NCBI GenBank assembly: GCA_036245525.1
Contig: BTPG01000007.1
Location: 126,836,127 to 126,900,126 of the forward strand
Reading direction: 5' to 3'
Length of the DNA stretch: 64,000 nt
Source of the DNA: Semisulcospira habei
Taxonomy: Eukaryota > Mollusca > Gastropoda > Semisulcospiridae
The notes under the pieces were generated by a model. The model saw only the letters and a program-made list of their open reading frames with translations, was not told where the DNA came from and did not search any database. Shown here in pieces: positions 22,668 to 35,455 of the stretch. How positions within the stretch are numbered: position 1 is the first letter of the stretch; every line of letters starts with the position of its first letter. The translations under genes and the position numbers were made by a program.

Positions 22668-22765
22668 TGATAATTCGAACGTGGTGTCAGAATAGATTGG
22701 CGCCTGTAAATGGAATAGCTTGGCATATACAGGCACCAAGCTATTCTGACACCACATTGAACTTC
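22668..22765. repeat. Hairpin element H1, rearranged core
   Basis: Arms read GATAATTCGAACGTGGTGTC and GACACCACATTGAACTTCAT. The core has a short insertion with a second AGCTTGGCATATACAGG piece. Confidence 0.75.
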
Positions 22766-23044
22766 ATGAGTGATTCACATCCCATCATGCTTTTATGCAT
22801 CAAGTGCACAGTATTGAGAGGGTAGCTAGATCTTTTAAAGGCATGAACGCTGTCCCACCATATGCAATGCAGTGAATCATAATTTTGATTTTTATTGAAT
22901 TTTGTTTTGTAGCAATGAAAAGATTGAGAAAAAATGCATAACTTGGTTGTTAAAATAGATGCATGAAGTGTTCTTATTTATATTTTTGCAACGCCGGCAG
23001 GGGGGGGGGGGAGGGAGGGGGGGAGGGGCCTAAAACCAAGGAAA

Positions 23045-24365
23045 TAATCGCCAAAGGACCATCACTTGACATAGATACTCAGAATCTACAGAACGATGTG
23101 CACTTACCGGGCCCTCTGGTTGAACACCTACAGGTTGATGTGTACTTGCCTGGTATACCTGATGAGCACCTACAGGTTGATGTACACTTCTCTGATGGGC
23201 ACTTACCTGGCCCACCTGCTCAGAATCTACAGTCAGAACTTACCTGGCCCACCAGCTCAGAATCTACAGAATCAGCAATTACCTGGCCAACATGCATCTT
23301 TAACAGGTCTGCCCAGGTCCCAAGATATGAACAGACGAGTGCCTGTCGCTAGTGTCGGTGTATGTGATGCGTGTGCTTACAGATTTAACTGCAGAGGACA
23401 TTGACCAAGTGAATGAAGACAACAGAGCACGAGTTCTTGCATCTGTTCAGTTTCGCAGCAAGCTATCAGTATATGACATGAGGTATTATGAAGGGAATGA
23501 TGCCAAAGTTGATTACTATACTGGTATTGCCGATTTTGGCGTTATACGTTTACTGTTTCAGTTTGTGGAGGATCATATCTAAAATCTCACTACTGGCCTG
23601 TCAATAGAGCAAGCATTTCTTATATATTTCATAAAGCTACGACTGAACTACCAGTTTCAGGACATGGCCTACCAGCTAGGTGTGCACTGTACTACAGTGC
23701 AGAGGAACTTTCACAGTACACTTGATGTGTTGGTTGCCAGGCTATCATTCTTGATCAGATGGCCTGAAAGAGAAGACCTGCAGATTTCCATGCCAATGTG
23801 CTTCAGACAGTCATTTGGCAACACAGTTTCTGTGATTGTTGACTGTTTTGAACTGTTCTCTGAGAAGCCATCAGGGGCTGCCAACCAAGTTTTGACCTAC
23901 TCAAATTACAAACACCATCAAACTGTGAAGTATTTGATAGGGATCACACCTTAGGGGGTAGTCAGTTTCATAACAGAAGCTTGGGGAGGCAGAACATCAG
24001 ACAAACATATCATCGAGGAGTCAGAGCTGCTGAACAATCTGCTGCGAGGAGACGTTTTCATGGCAGATAGAGGATATGACATACCAGATCAGGTAACATT
24101 CTACCAGGCAAAGCTTGTTATACCCAACTTCACACATGGAAGCAAGCAGCTGCACCCGCTTGCTGTTGAGAACACTCGAAAAGTTGCATCTGTTAGGGTG
24201 CACGTTGAAAGAGTTATAGGCAGGATTCGCAGGCTCTTCACTATTCTTCAAAGTACAGCGCAAAGTACAGAGTTCAAAGGAGCAAGCGACCCAACAATAG
24301 ACAAAATTCTGAAGGTCTGCTGCTGCCTCGCCTATCTGCAACCATCTGTGGTGCCTCTTGGGTAA
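23045..24365 (+). pseudogene. PIF/Harbinger-type (ISL2EU-like) DDE transposase, decayed
   Basis: A proline-rich, repeated linker (LPGP, EHLQVDV twice) is read at about 23080-23300. The second frame then runs from 23352 to 24363, broken by TAA at 23580 and TAG at 23952. Before the catalytic part are helix-turn-helix-like stretches (FQDMAYQLGVHCTTVQRNF). The DDE_Tnp_4-type core follows: TVSVIVDCFELFSEKPS, YSNYKHHQTVKYLIGITP, GGRTSDKHIIEES, ADRGYDI, HVERVIGRIRRLFTILQ. The first D (IVDCFE), second D (ADRGYD) and the E of HVER are visible. The TAG follows GITP, where related transposases usually have glutamine. Two nonsense codons and a frame break make it a pseudogene. It faces the YqaJ gene at 25660-29014. 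Confidence 0.85.
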
Positions 24366-24627
24366 TAGGTGTGCTGATTATCACTGTACTTATTTACTGT
24401 GTTCACACCCTGAGCTTACCACTTTTAAGACAAGCCTACTTGCCCTAGTTTTAGCATGAGTGTATGTTCCAAAGTAAACAGAATTATCAGAGCATTTTGA
24501 AAAAAAATTGTTTCCAGCTTTTGTTTATTTTTTTGAACGATAAACGCTTAAACTGCAGATTACACGTGAACTGTTATTTACTCAAAAGCGCAACGTATCG
24601 TGATGTGTGGGGTGTAAAATGCTCTGG

Positions 24628-24994
24628 GTGTATGATTGTTGAAGCTGGTCATGCATCAAGTGTCTTCTGCAATTCCCCCCATTTGAGAATCGCAGATGAC
24701 GCAAGTTGTGACCTCAGAACAAAATAATCCAAGGTTGGCGGTTGTGGTCATGCAGCGTGACTGGAGAATCACAGAGGAAACAAGAGGTGTGGCTACACCT
24801 CTTGTTTCCTCCGATTCTCCAGTCAGAAAATTACAGAAGAAACACGCTGCATGACCACAACCGCCAACCTTGGATTATTTTGTTCTATCCGAGGTCACAA
24901 CATGCGTCGTCTGGGAGTTTCAAATGGGGGGGGGGGGGGGGGGGGGAAATTGCAGAAGACACTTGATGCATGACAAGCTTCAACAATCATACAC
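24628..24994. repeat. Foldback element H7, about 367 bp
   Basis: Long inverted repeat. Outer arms GTGTATGATTGTTGAAGC and GCTTCAACAATCATACAC; further in ATGCATCAAGTGTCTTCTGC, AACAAAATAATCCAAGGTTG, GCGGTTGTGGTCATGCAGCG; loop near CAAGAGGTGTGGCTACACCT. The right arm carries a G run at 24927-24945 not present on the left. No gene. It may be a separate foldback or part of the 3' end of the neighbouring transposon. Confidence 0.88.
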
Positions 24995-25225
24995 GCTGAT
25001 GGTCTTTGATGCGCAAATACGCATTGTTGTAAAATGGAGAAACAAAACGGATTAAAAAAAAATGATGTATCTAAAATGTGACAATGTTGTAAAATTTAAG
25101 ACAGAACAAAAGCATATATCTAAATCCAATCATTTTATTGCTGCATCACCTTTTCAGGTAAAACATAACATTTTACACCTTGAAGCTGAATTTGGGAGCT
25201 AACAGTAACATCAGAGAGGGAGTGA

Positions 25226-25635
25226 CCAAGATAATTCAAGGTGGTGCATTAATTGCTTTGTGCACCAAGCTGTTCTGGCACAATCCCTGAATCATCTTGG
25301 TCAGTCTTTCTGTATGTGCAGTGTCGGAACTAGGCTAGTTAATCACTCAGCATATCCATATACACTCAAACACAATGTACCATGGGGTGGGGTTGGGGGG
25401 GGGGGGGGCTCAGTTATTCTGGCTGCAAGGGTTTAGTTCGACTCAATATAGATTAAAATCCACTACCCTGAAAACAAGTGTTGCAGTAACACTGATCACT
25501 ATGGTCACCATCCCAAAATTCAAGATTTGTTCACTAAGAAATAAATTAGAGTTCAGGAGACTGACCATGATAGTCCCAGAGTGGTGCTACAATAGCTTGG
25601 CGACTACAGGCGCCAAGCTATTCTGGCATCACCCT
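25226..25635. repeat. Two decayed H1 hairpins
   Basis: 25226-25303 pairs GTGACCAAGATAATTCAAGG with the CTGAATCATCTTGGTC side; its core is damaged. 25560-25635 keeps GACCATGATAG, AATAGCTTGGCGACTACAGG and CGCCAAGCTATTCTGGCATC. A G run lies at 25396-25408. Confidence 0.75.
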
Positions 25636-25659
25636 TGGCAAGTCAAGTCTACATCATTT

Positions 25660-28600
25660 GTTTGACTTGCATGGCTTATACACCCATGTTTTCTTGGGCA
25701 CTCTCTTCATGTCGATACAGTCAACATGAAACTATTGGTACACGCAAATGTCGCTGTCGCACTTTATCATCCGTCTGCCATCATCAGGTCCTTGACAAAT
25801 ACAGAAACGGTTTGAATTGTTTGGCATTTTTACTGTAGACAGCACCTTTACTCGTCTGCTGAACATGTGGGCGCAAAGTTCAGTCAGAAAGCATAACTGA
25901 TGAAAATGAGCAGCCTTTTGTCTGGTTTTATCCAAAAAATGACTGTCCGCATCAATTCGCTGAACAAACAGAGGCAGATATGGAGACCACACTACAAAAT
26001 CGCAGTACAACGTTAAGAAGATTTGACACTGGAACTGCGTGTAGTACTGGTGTGAGGTGGATAGTTTCCATGTTCCATCCTCACCCTTCTCTAGAAATGT
26101 CAGATCTTCAAGCTTGCGGTTGACATCTTTGAGAGTGCATGGGCATTTTATTTCAAGGCAAACATTGCCGCAACACTTGCACTGTACAAACCATCAGGGC
26201 TGGCTGTCACGACTAGGGAGGGACAGACGAGAATGGAAGATCGAATAAAAGTAGAACCCCAAATGTCCCGACTAAAGAGATAGACGAGAATGAAGGTTAG
26301 GAGTAGAAGAAAAGAAAGATAGATAAAGTACCCTAGCGTCTTGCCTCAAGACAGGTTACAGCTCAGCACAAGCAACACAACGCATTTACTTTACACGCAC
26401 ACTCACTCTTTATTACTAGTATACTAACTATTCCCCCTTTCCTTCCTTCCCACACTTCCCACCGACACTTCCCCCCCTGCCCCCTACTCCCCTCCTCTCC
26501 CGAAAAAAAAAGAACCAAAGAAAGAAAGGAAAAACAAAAGGAAAAAACTAAACCAAGGTTAATACTACTTCCACAGCATCAGTATTGCATCGAGTGGTGG
26601 AAACAAACACTCCCCCACGCTAGCCAGCACTGTTACCCCACAATAATAAAAAGTCAGGTTACAGCCCTCCGAACGGACGGCTGGAAAACGTTATTTACAA
26701 TATACTGTTCATATACAAGAATCACGTAACTACACCAAGGCAGAGCGAGTGACGGTGAAGTCGACGAACGCTTGTGGATCCCTCCCCCCCCCCCCCCCCC
26801 CCCCCCGGCTTCCTTAACGGTCGTACAGCCGGGCTTTGCGAGTCTTCTCTCTCTCGGTCTCTCTCTCTCCGTTTCCCTGGCGGAGGTCTGGTTGCAATGG
26901 CGACACGGCGGCTTCGGCAGTACCGACGACCGCGCCCCTTCCACGCCGACACTCAGTCCAGCGAGGCGTGGTTGGTCCTAATGCCCGTCGGCCCTCCAAC
27001 CGGTCCCGACCCCGAACGTCAAAAATGCAAAACAAAAGCAGAAGCCTAAACGGCCTCGTAAGTAACGTAAACCAGTGGGTCGTAAAACCAGCTAACCACC
27101 ATACCCAACCTGCTTGGTTTACAAAAACACTACCACTAACCATTCAAGCGCTTGACCTTCACTCATATGACACGTGCTTTCCAAATCATTCCAAAATTTA
27201 CATACGAACCAAAACAACGAAAGTTCTCAAACATTACATATAAACCTTCCTAACATTCTCTGCACTTTCACAACTAACCAATGCAACATTTCGCTAAACA
27301 GTTAAAAATAACCAATAATTACAGAACCAAACAATAACGCCGAAACAATACTTCCCTTTAACACCCATCGAGTTCTACCCTCCTTTTCCCCCCACGATAC
27401 CCCTAGACCTAGCACATAGTACAAAACACCTATAACAACCATAACATGACAAAACATCCGCACGCGGGATTTTTAACGCACTTACCTCCTCTGCGACCCG
27501 TCACAAACGCCGACACCCGTAGGCACAATAACCCCAGTCTCCGGCCTCCAACGACCACGGGATTGGACCGGCGCTGTGTCACTGACTACCAAACAGTCAG
27601 CTGGGCAAGACAACCTGGTCTAACCCAGTACAGCTGCGAACTAAACTATTATTCTCTTGCTACCGACAAGGTAAACTCGGCAGTGAACACACTACTGTAT
27701 CCACTAGCGCGCCCCGCACGTGCAAAACAAGGAACACTAACCCTACCAACATGAAAACAACTCACTATTCCTACACTGACCGGTGTTTCGGTAACTTTCG
27801 ACTACCACTGTCAAAATAGTCACTAACCGTGACACTGGCTCAAAATGCAGGTTACTTTGCACTTAGAACCAGTCCTGAGTTCTGAACATTGAAGCTGTTA
27901 TGGTTACATCCTTGCATCTCCTTGTACGCACTCCTGGCTCTCTTTTCATTTTTTGTACCCCAGACTGTTGCGGCACACTTGAACTGTTCATGTACCGGGT
28001 TACAGATTTTCTTGAGTGCACTCAACGAAGGTTTGTCGGTGGACGTGTGACATGCACAATGCATATTTGAGGCAGTGATCCGACCTGCCCTCATCTCAAA
28101 CTACAGATGAGATTTTGTTTGGGCTCGAGTCTGCAACTTTACCAGCTGCGCTTGCTCAGGAGTGAACGACAAGTCAATGTCCAAACAGTGTTGTCAATTC
28201 TCCTTTCAAAGCGACGTCTCTTTGCTGCAGGCAAAGAAAAGTCCATGGTATTGATCTTCTTAAATTGGGTGTCCAGCTCTGTTGAACTAGGAAAAAGCCA
28301 ATACGCAGGATGATATGTTGGCGTCGCCTTGCTCCTGACCCTTGCGCAGGTTTCCATACAGAACAGAACAGCACCAACGTAGCTGTATGCTTCCGCGAGT
28401 CCTGCCATGCACAGAACCATCTGCAGCAACGATGAGGAGCTTTTCGGAGACACGCATGGAATGGGTCACCTGAAATAGTGACAAATTATTTAGTTATATA
28501 CACATTTATATAGTCGTATCACTGTACTGCCACTCAGCAGCAGCAACAAGTAATTCAGGGTGCACCTGCACTGTATCAAACAACGACGGGTACATCTGTC

Positions 28601-29014
28601 CAGTGTCAGTGTCGAATGAATGCTCAGTAAAAATTAACATATGCTGGAGGCGAACCATCTTGATGCCAGTTTACTGAGCTCTAGGTTACGTTAATCCTGT
28701 TTTTAAAAAATCTGTTCAAATATACTACTTTGGTTGATTTATGCCTGCGTGGATTCAAGCCAGGTACATTTACATTAGGTACATTTACGCTAGTAGAATC
28801 ACATAGATTTATTGCTGCCATAATGACGTCGACCTCTTCAACTCATGTGGAAAGATGGACTAATTTTAATGCAATACCTCACCTTTGCTTTGACTACGTG
28901 AAGTGCCTTAATTTATGTGTGGAGTACCTCTCGAACCCAGTCATCTTGGTACAACGTGCTTGCCTCCAAGGACTTGTAGTGTTTCAAGTGTTCTTTGGTG
29001 TACGCAGAGGTCCT
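25660..29014 (-). pseudogene. SWIM-YqaJ-PHD gene, decayed and split by an LTR
   Basis: Read on the - strand in pieces. An exon at 29014-28923, after a CCCCCCTTCAG acceptor, gives YTKEHLKHYKSLEAS and ends in a GAG|GTACTCC donor. A second block starts near 28463 after CACTATTTCAG with VTHSMRVSEK and a SWIM-like segment (CMAGLAEAYSYVGAVLF) in which the second Cys and the His are now Tyr. Then come MRAGRITASNMH, KKNEKRAR-like TKNEKRARSAY and the SGLVLSAK block. After the LTR it resumes with ASPDGL, a 1-base loss, CKCCGNVCLEIKCPC (the YqaJ E-x-K motif) and YYTQFQCQIFL, then YCDFVVWSPYLPLFVQRID. The C-terminus is a PHD-like finger (CICQGPDDGRRMIKC) with TAG where a Trp is expected before FHVDC. YqaJ proteins are PD-(D/E)xK nucleases. 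Several stops plus the LTR mean it is dead. Confidence 0.82.
26200..27839. mobile_element. Probable solo LTR, 1,630 bp, with 5-bp TSD
   Basis: The insert at 26205-27834 starts TGTCACGACTAGG and ends ACCGTGACA, so it has TG..CA ends with a 7-bp inverted terminal match (TGTCACG/CGTGACA). It is flanked by CTGGC on both sides (26200-26204, 27835-27839). It splits the YqaJ frame exactly at this point. A C run lies at 26784-26806. No gag or pol coding was found, which fits a solo LTR of a Gypsy-like element; family assignment is inference. Confidence 0.82.
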
Positions 29015-30328
29015 GAAGGGGGGAAAAAAGGTATACACACTGTAAAAGTAGAAAATAACGACTTTCATACACATCTGATGCTGTAGTAACTGGCAAGTAC
29101 CACACATCACAAATCAATTACTTTCTCAATCACTCTCACCGAGGCGGTTGATTTTGCCACTGCAACTGTGACTTGATTGTACACGTTAGACGTCTATCAG
29201 GCCATGTATACAATATTTACAATAAATTATTTATATGTATCAAATATCCATCTGTCGCACATTTCAATTTTTTATGTCAATCCAAATACAGTTATATACA
29301 TTATTATCGCTGAAAAATTTCTACCCGCTGCCAATCAGTGTCGTTTGCTCAGTCACGTGTTAATCTGACGTCATTCAAGCTAAAACACTCAAGATGGCGG
29401 GTAAAGCGATGGCGTGGAGTCAGGTCTATTATGGATAAAAACGCGTAATGTGACGCACGATTCTGTAAGATTTAAGCGGGAGGATCATTTTCGAAATAAA
29501 ATCTATAAAGAATCATCACTAAAGTCCCACCAAAATATGATTTTAGATCAGATTTCTGAACCCCGCTTTCGTCGGCTTTCCGGGCTGCGAAGCCTACAAG
29601 ATGGCGGCTATCGCTTCGAGACGGCGGCAGCCACGATTCACTTGAACCATCCCTGTTTTCGCATTTAAAGCTCTTAAGTTTATTCGATATGGTCAAGAAT
29701 TCACTTGTATAAGCGAAGGCACACATGTCTTATATGTTTAATGTTTAAAGCGTCAGTAGTCAGAAATATGACCCGATATCCACCAATACAACCAGAGCAT
29801 GTGTCTGTAAAGAGTTAGCTCCCCTGAACCAATCGAAGTGAATTTTCACCGCGTTTTTGCGTGTGCGGAGGAGGCATTTCGATTCAATGAAAATGTTTCG
29901 TTTCTTGTGTATTTCGTTTCTCCGTATGAGGAGGCTCTAAAGCTGAGAAGGAGAAAACATGCAGTTGTTACATCCGGTTTTGAGGGCAACACGTATCAGG
30001 AGGGGGTGGGAGTGGGGGGGGGGGGGAGGGAGGATATAGTTGAAAATCCTGACAATCGATAATAGCGTTTCATTCATTATGACGATGATGGGTAAGGTCC
30101 AAAATCACAGAAACTAATCAATAACGCTGATAGTATGAGTGACTGTATGCATTTCGAGGTGTAGGGAGGGTGGGGGGTGGGGGTGGGGCGGGTGGGTGGG
30201 TGGGTGGGTGGGTGGGGGGTGTCAGTGTGCCGGGTATGAAAATGTATTCTCGGGAAAATAAAATCAAGCAAGCAAGCGATTTTGGAGTTGTCACCGACCT
30301 AAAGAATATGCACAAGTTGCAGGAGATG
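29015..30328. other. No gene seen
   Basis: AT-rich to 29800. Two AAGATGGCGG motifs at 29391 and 29598 could be YY1-like sites, unproven. G-rich at 30000-30030 and 30165-30220. 30091-30108 is a right-arm scrap of hairpin H5. Confidence 0.5.
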
Positions 30329-31160
<832 letters not shown>

Positions 31161-31162
<2 letters not shown>

Positions 31163-31912
31163 GCGCGCGCGCGTGCGCGCGCGCGTATATACGCAATCAC
31201 GCACGCACGCATACACGCAAGCACGCACGCAAACACACACACACACACATGAACACAAAACCCTAGGGCTCTGGAGTTGATGCGAATGTTTAGAACTCAC
31301 CTTATAACTAAGCTCTACAACTTAAAATAAAATAGACAATTTCTAGAAACAGAGCCACTGGATGGAAAAAAAAAGGGTTTTTACCCAAAAAGTGGGTGCC
31401 TCTTACACAAAACTGGGTTTACAGTGAAAATACCTCACTAAAGATACCTTTGGTTGATTTTACTATTATGATTGTTTGAGTGGGGTTGTAAGGGGGTTGG
31501 GGGAGGGGGGGGGAGAAGTGTGTGTGGGGTGGGGGGTGGGGGTGGGGTGGGGGTGGGGAGGTGGTGGGGGGGGGGGAGAGGGGGTCATCACTTTTGGTTT
31601 ATAGAGCTGCTCAATGCGCTCTTATGAATGAAAGATTTTCATTATCAGTGGAATCAGTAGGTCATTTCAGAGGCGCACACTGAGTTGCACGTCGAACCAC
31701 TCACAAATACTCATTTGGAGTGCACCAGATGGATCCAGTTGGCAAAGTCCCACATTCCACACTATAGGACAGCTAAGACTAAAAAGCAATCGCGGCGTTT
31801 ATGGCGCGGTACAAGGTTTAGCACTAAGAAAATGTTGTTTTTAGAAGCGTGTCGGGCAAAAGTTTTTATGAAAACTGTTTTAAAACCTCTTTTAACTCAA
31901 CTTTTCTTAATG
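31161..31912. repeat. Dispersed AC-flanking repeat and G-rich tract
   Basis: 31255-31430 (AGGGCTCTGGAGTTGATGCG, AGAACTCACCTTATAACTAA) recurs at 34007-34180. 31480-31585 is a G-rich purine tract with many GGGG runs, a possible G-quadruplex-prone stretch. 31590-31912 shows no feature. Confidence 0.75.
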
Positions 31913-32321
31913 TTAAAAGTGTTTTATTGTACATTACTTAACGTCCCGACAGCAACAAGGCTTTCTCAGGACGTGCCTGCACTGCTTGTGGAAAAACAAC
32001 AACATACTAAACAGAACATTGAATGTATGTCGCCAGCCGGTCAAATACATTAAATAAACCTAACACATGGGGCCTACATAAAGCTAAGACCATTAAGCAA
32101 CACACATCCAATATCAAGAGCTACAGGCAGTGCAGACAGTAGGGAGAGTTTTAAAAAGGCAAATACAGCTGAATGGACAAAGGGCCGACAGAGACACATG
32201 CCCCAGAATAGAGAGAAAAACCCACCCTGTGGGGCTGACCAGGGTGCCCCTGGGAAATAAAAAGTAGTTAACCCCACCCAAGTCCCCCAGGGCAGACCCG
32301 GGTGGGGTTAAAAGTGTTTTA
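31913..32321 (-). mobile_element. SINE-like retroposon, 14-bp TSD
   Basis: The insert at 31927-32307 on the - strand is flanked by perfect TTAAAAGTGTTTTA (31913-31926, 32308-32321). On the - strand it starts CCCCACCCGGGTCTGCCC and ends GACGTTAAGTAATGTACA. 381 bp, same family as 14424-14795. Confidence 0.9.
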
Positions 32322-32481
32322 ATTTACAAGCGTGTCGTAACTGATATGCATCTATTCCAACCAACGTATAGTGCTGGATATTTTTCCCATCCTCGCCTTC
32401 TCTCTTCGCTCAACACTCGACTTTCCAGTCCTTCCCTGAAACACCCCCAACCGGTCTGCCCTCAACACTCGACTTTCCAGT

Positions 32482-32873
32482 CCTTCCTTCAAACACCCCC
32501 AACCGGGTCTGCCCTGGGGGACTTTTTAGTTCCCAGGGGCACCCTGGTCAGCCCCACAGGGTGGGTTTTTCTCTATATTCCGGGGGCATGTGTTTCTGTC
32601 TACCCTTGGTCCATTCACCTGCATTTTCCTTTTTTAAACTCTCCCTACTGTCTGCGCTGCCTGTGGCTCTTGATATTCGATGTGTGTTGCTAAATGGTCT
32701 TAGCTTTATTTAGGCCCCATGTTGTAGGTTTTATTTAACGTATTGGACCGGCTGGCGACATACATTCAATATTCTGTTCAGTTTTTGTCACTAGCAGTGC
32801 AGGCACGTCCTGAGAAAGTCTTGTTGCTGTCGGGACGTTAAGCAATGTACAATCAATCAACCTTCCTTCAAAC
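32482..32873 (+). mobile_element. SINE-like retroposon, 13-bp TSD
   Basis: The insert at 32495-32860 is flanked by perfect CCTTCCTTCAAAC (32482-32494, 32861-32873). It ends GACGTTAAGCAATGTACAAT then CAATCAA. Just upstream, 32407-32494 is a tandem duplication of a segment containing CAACACTCGACTTTCCAGTC. Confidence 0.9.
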
Positions 32874-33734
32874 GGACAGCATTCACACAAATAATACTTT
32901 ACTATTACATCAGAAAATGGCCCATCCAAGCCTGCACTCTTTTAACTGCACTAAACGACTGACTGTAGCAGACGACGCATGAAACGACGCTGACTCTGTG
33001 ACGTCATTTCCATTCAATCAATTTGTGCATACAATCCAAAAGGAGATGCGGCATTGATAACATCGACAAACCTACAAAATAAAGCAACAGGTTCAACCAA
33101 AAGGTCGGGCAGGACAAAAGACAACAGCAGCCTCACCCAAAGTCTAAACGTCCTCTCTTACAATGCGCACTCATACAATCACTTCACTTCTTAGCAACTG
33201 GCGCACGAATATAATTATAGGCTAAGTCAAACTAAAACAGAAGATAGTGGCGGAAAACCCTTTAAAATAGAAACAAACAACGACGTTTCAGATCAAATAT
33301 TCTTCATCTGACATGGAAACAAACGTAGAAAACGAATAGGCTAAGTCCCTGGTGAACGTATACATGAATCTCAAAGTTGTCACTAGACATCACCTTTCTC
33401 CACATCACCCTGGAAGTACATTACAACTCAACACTTTTTTTTAACAAAACAACCACACCCTCAAATAACAAACCTAATTTTGTAGAAACATCAACAATTT
33501 ACACCCTGAAACAACAAAATATCCCCCCTGACCCATATCAGCTATGAAGTTATTTATAGCTGAGAAGGGTGATGTAATACATACACGCTCATTTTCAGGG
33601 TTCTGTGTGCACAACACACACACACACATTGCTGGGAGGGACAAGTTTTCAAACACACTACCGGCGTGTCTGTTAAACACAAAAGTGCATGTGTTAACGC
33701 CAAATTGAGAAAAACGGATTTTTTAACTTTTTAT
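32874..33734. other. No gene seen
   Basis: A-rich unique-looking sequence. No repeat or coding signal that I can name. Confidence 0.5.
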
Positions 33735-33866
33735 GAATCTTTACCGCAAGACAATGCAGAAACAACCCTCAGAAAAAAATGGGTGTCTGACTTGGGAACC
33801 CAGAATTATACACCCCCCCATTTTCCATAAGGATGGTAAAGACAGTCACCCATTTTAGCTCTTTCG

Positions 33867-33934
<68 letters not shown>

Positions 33935-34519
33935 CAGACAAAAGCGTCAGAGTGGGTTACCTACCATTTTATGTCAAAATGGGTTCCCATATTTCTATTT
34001 ATTCTAGGGCTCTGGAATTGATGCGAATGTTTAGAACTCACCTTATAACTAAGCTCTATAACTTAAAATAAAATAGACATTTTCTAGAAACAGAGCCACT
34101 AGATGGGAAAAAAAATGGGTTTCTACCAATAATGTGGGTGCCTCTCACACACAAAAACTGACATTACAGTCAAAATGGGTGTCTTCACAACAGTAGGCGT
34201 CTGTAATAAGGTCAAGTTCATGGAATACTTCTTTTTCACATTAATTTTTTTTTCAACTTAATGTGTATGTGTGCTTTAACATTTTTAACATTGTATGGTG
34301 CAAAATTCAATTAACACTGGCCCGTAACCTTTCGATTATGATTTTTACAGAGGAAATCTTTTAAACATTGCTGCGTTTTGTCCTTCTGAAGCAAAACAGT
34401 TTATCATGGCATTGATGTGAGAATCAACATAATGTATTCTGGAAATTAAAGGACTTTTTTTTTTGGTTTTGGGTACTCTAGAGTTTCAGACAAACAGCAG
34501 CAGAGCATTTTGATTATTA
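33735..34519. repeat. Dispersed repeat around an AC array
   Basis: 33745-33869 (ATGCAGAAACAACCCTCAG, TAAGGATGGTAAAGA) matches 39895-40020. (AC)n lies at 33870-33932. 34007-34180 matches 31255-31430. It looks like one repeat family with a central AC array. 34200-34519 shows nothing further. Confidence 0.75.
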
Positions 34520-34655
34520 ACCCTTATCATTCGGAATACACCAGTGTGTGCAACAAGTGTGACTGAAATAGTCCAAGGGTTAGTGCCAGAATAGCTTGGT
34601 GCCTCTAGGCGCCAAGCTATTGTGGCACCACCCTTGAACTAAAGCCATTGGTCTA
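34520..34655. mobile_element. TTAA-type MITE remnant with H1 hairpin
   Basis: Left end TTAACCCTTATCATTCGG. Hairpin at 34566-34650: CCAAGGGTTAGTGCCAGAAT, AGCTTGGTGCC and complements. Right end lost. Confidence 0.7.
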
Positions 34656-34801
34656 TGTCCTCATCTGTAAGTACTGTAATGTAGCTTGCATAGAATTATG
34701 GCAGAGAACAAATTTGAAGCTTTTAGCCTCAGTATGATGCGGGTCAAAAAATGTGGAAAAATATGAAAGATAGAAAAAGACCCAGACGAAGAAACTAACA
34801 C

Positions 34802-35015
34802 TTAACTTATTCTACCCCAGACATATCACAGTAAAATAAAGATCCACCATGATAGTTCAAGGGTGATGCCAGAATAGCTTGGCACCTATGGGCGCCAAAC
34901 TATTCTGGCATCACCCTTGAATTATCATGGTGGATCTGTGTCCTGCACTGCAACGCAGTCTTCTGAAGACGACATCAACATTTGGGGATTCCGGTCTTGG
35001 GGTAGAATGAGTTAA
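34802..35015. mobile_element. TTAA MITE with H1 hairpin
   Basis: TTAACTTATTCTACCCCAG on the left, CTTGGGGTAGAATGAGTTAA on the right, TTAA at both edges. Core hairpin 34843-34947 with CCACCATGATAGTTCAAGGG. Confidence 0.88.
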
Positions 35016-35455
35016 AATGGCAGAACAGAACACTGACATTAATTAATTAACTGACAACATAAGAAATCACTTGAAACTTCAGCCTTTATTATTGTCTTTC
35101 GTCCCCAACAGCCAACCATTAGTCCATTTGCAGAGTTTTAAATGGTATGCAGTATATTACAAAATGATCCAGGCCCCCCCCCCCCCCCCCCCCCCCCGAC
35201 ACACACACACCTAATAACACTCTTGTAATCAATCTTTACGTTGTCAATGTTTTTCATATCTTATCTTATTATTGTCTTTTGTCCCCAGCCGGCTGTTTCG
35301 TTTTGCAAATCCAAAGGTTATACAGTATACAAAATGATCCAGGCGTCCATCAGATAAAAAAGCAGGCTATACATGCTGAAACCACCCCAATAATAACACT
35401 CTTGTAATAAATCTGTATGAAACCGAAAATGCCACGAGTGGCGGGGAACCTCAAT
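35016..35455. repeat. Tandem pair, about 175-bp unit
   Basis: TTATTATTGTCTTTCGTCCC, CAAAATGATCCAGGC and TAATAACACTCTTGTAAT appear in order at 35088-35245 and again at 35263-35425. The first unit carries a long C run at 35174-35197. This lies just 3' of the - strand gene and may include its 3' UTR. Confidence 0.8.

Noticed and set aside
26654..27243. Overlapping frames of about 70-135 codons with poly-Pro or poly-Gly
   Set aside because: They lie inside the probable solo LTR and depend on a C run; no gag or pol similarity.
28560..28700. Possible extra exon of the YqaJ gene on the - strand
   Set aside because: The translation is open for about 45 codons but shows no YqaJ or SWIM motif and no clear splice sites.
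29391..29610. Two AAGATGGCGG motifs as a promoter of a host gene
   Set aside because: No convincing reading frame follows on either strand within 500 bases.
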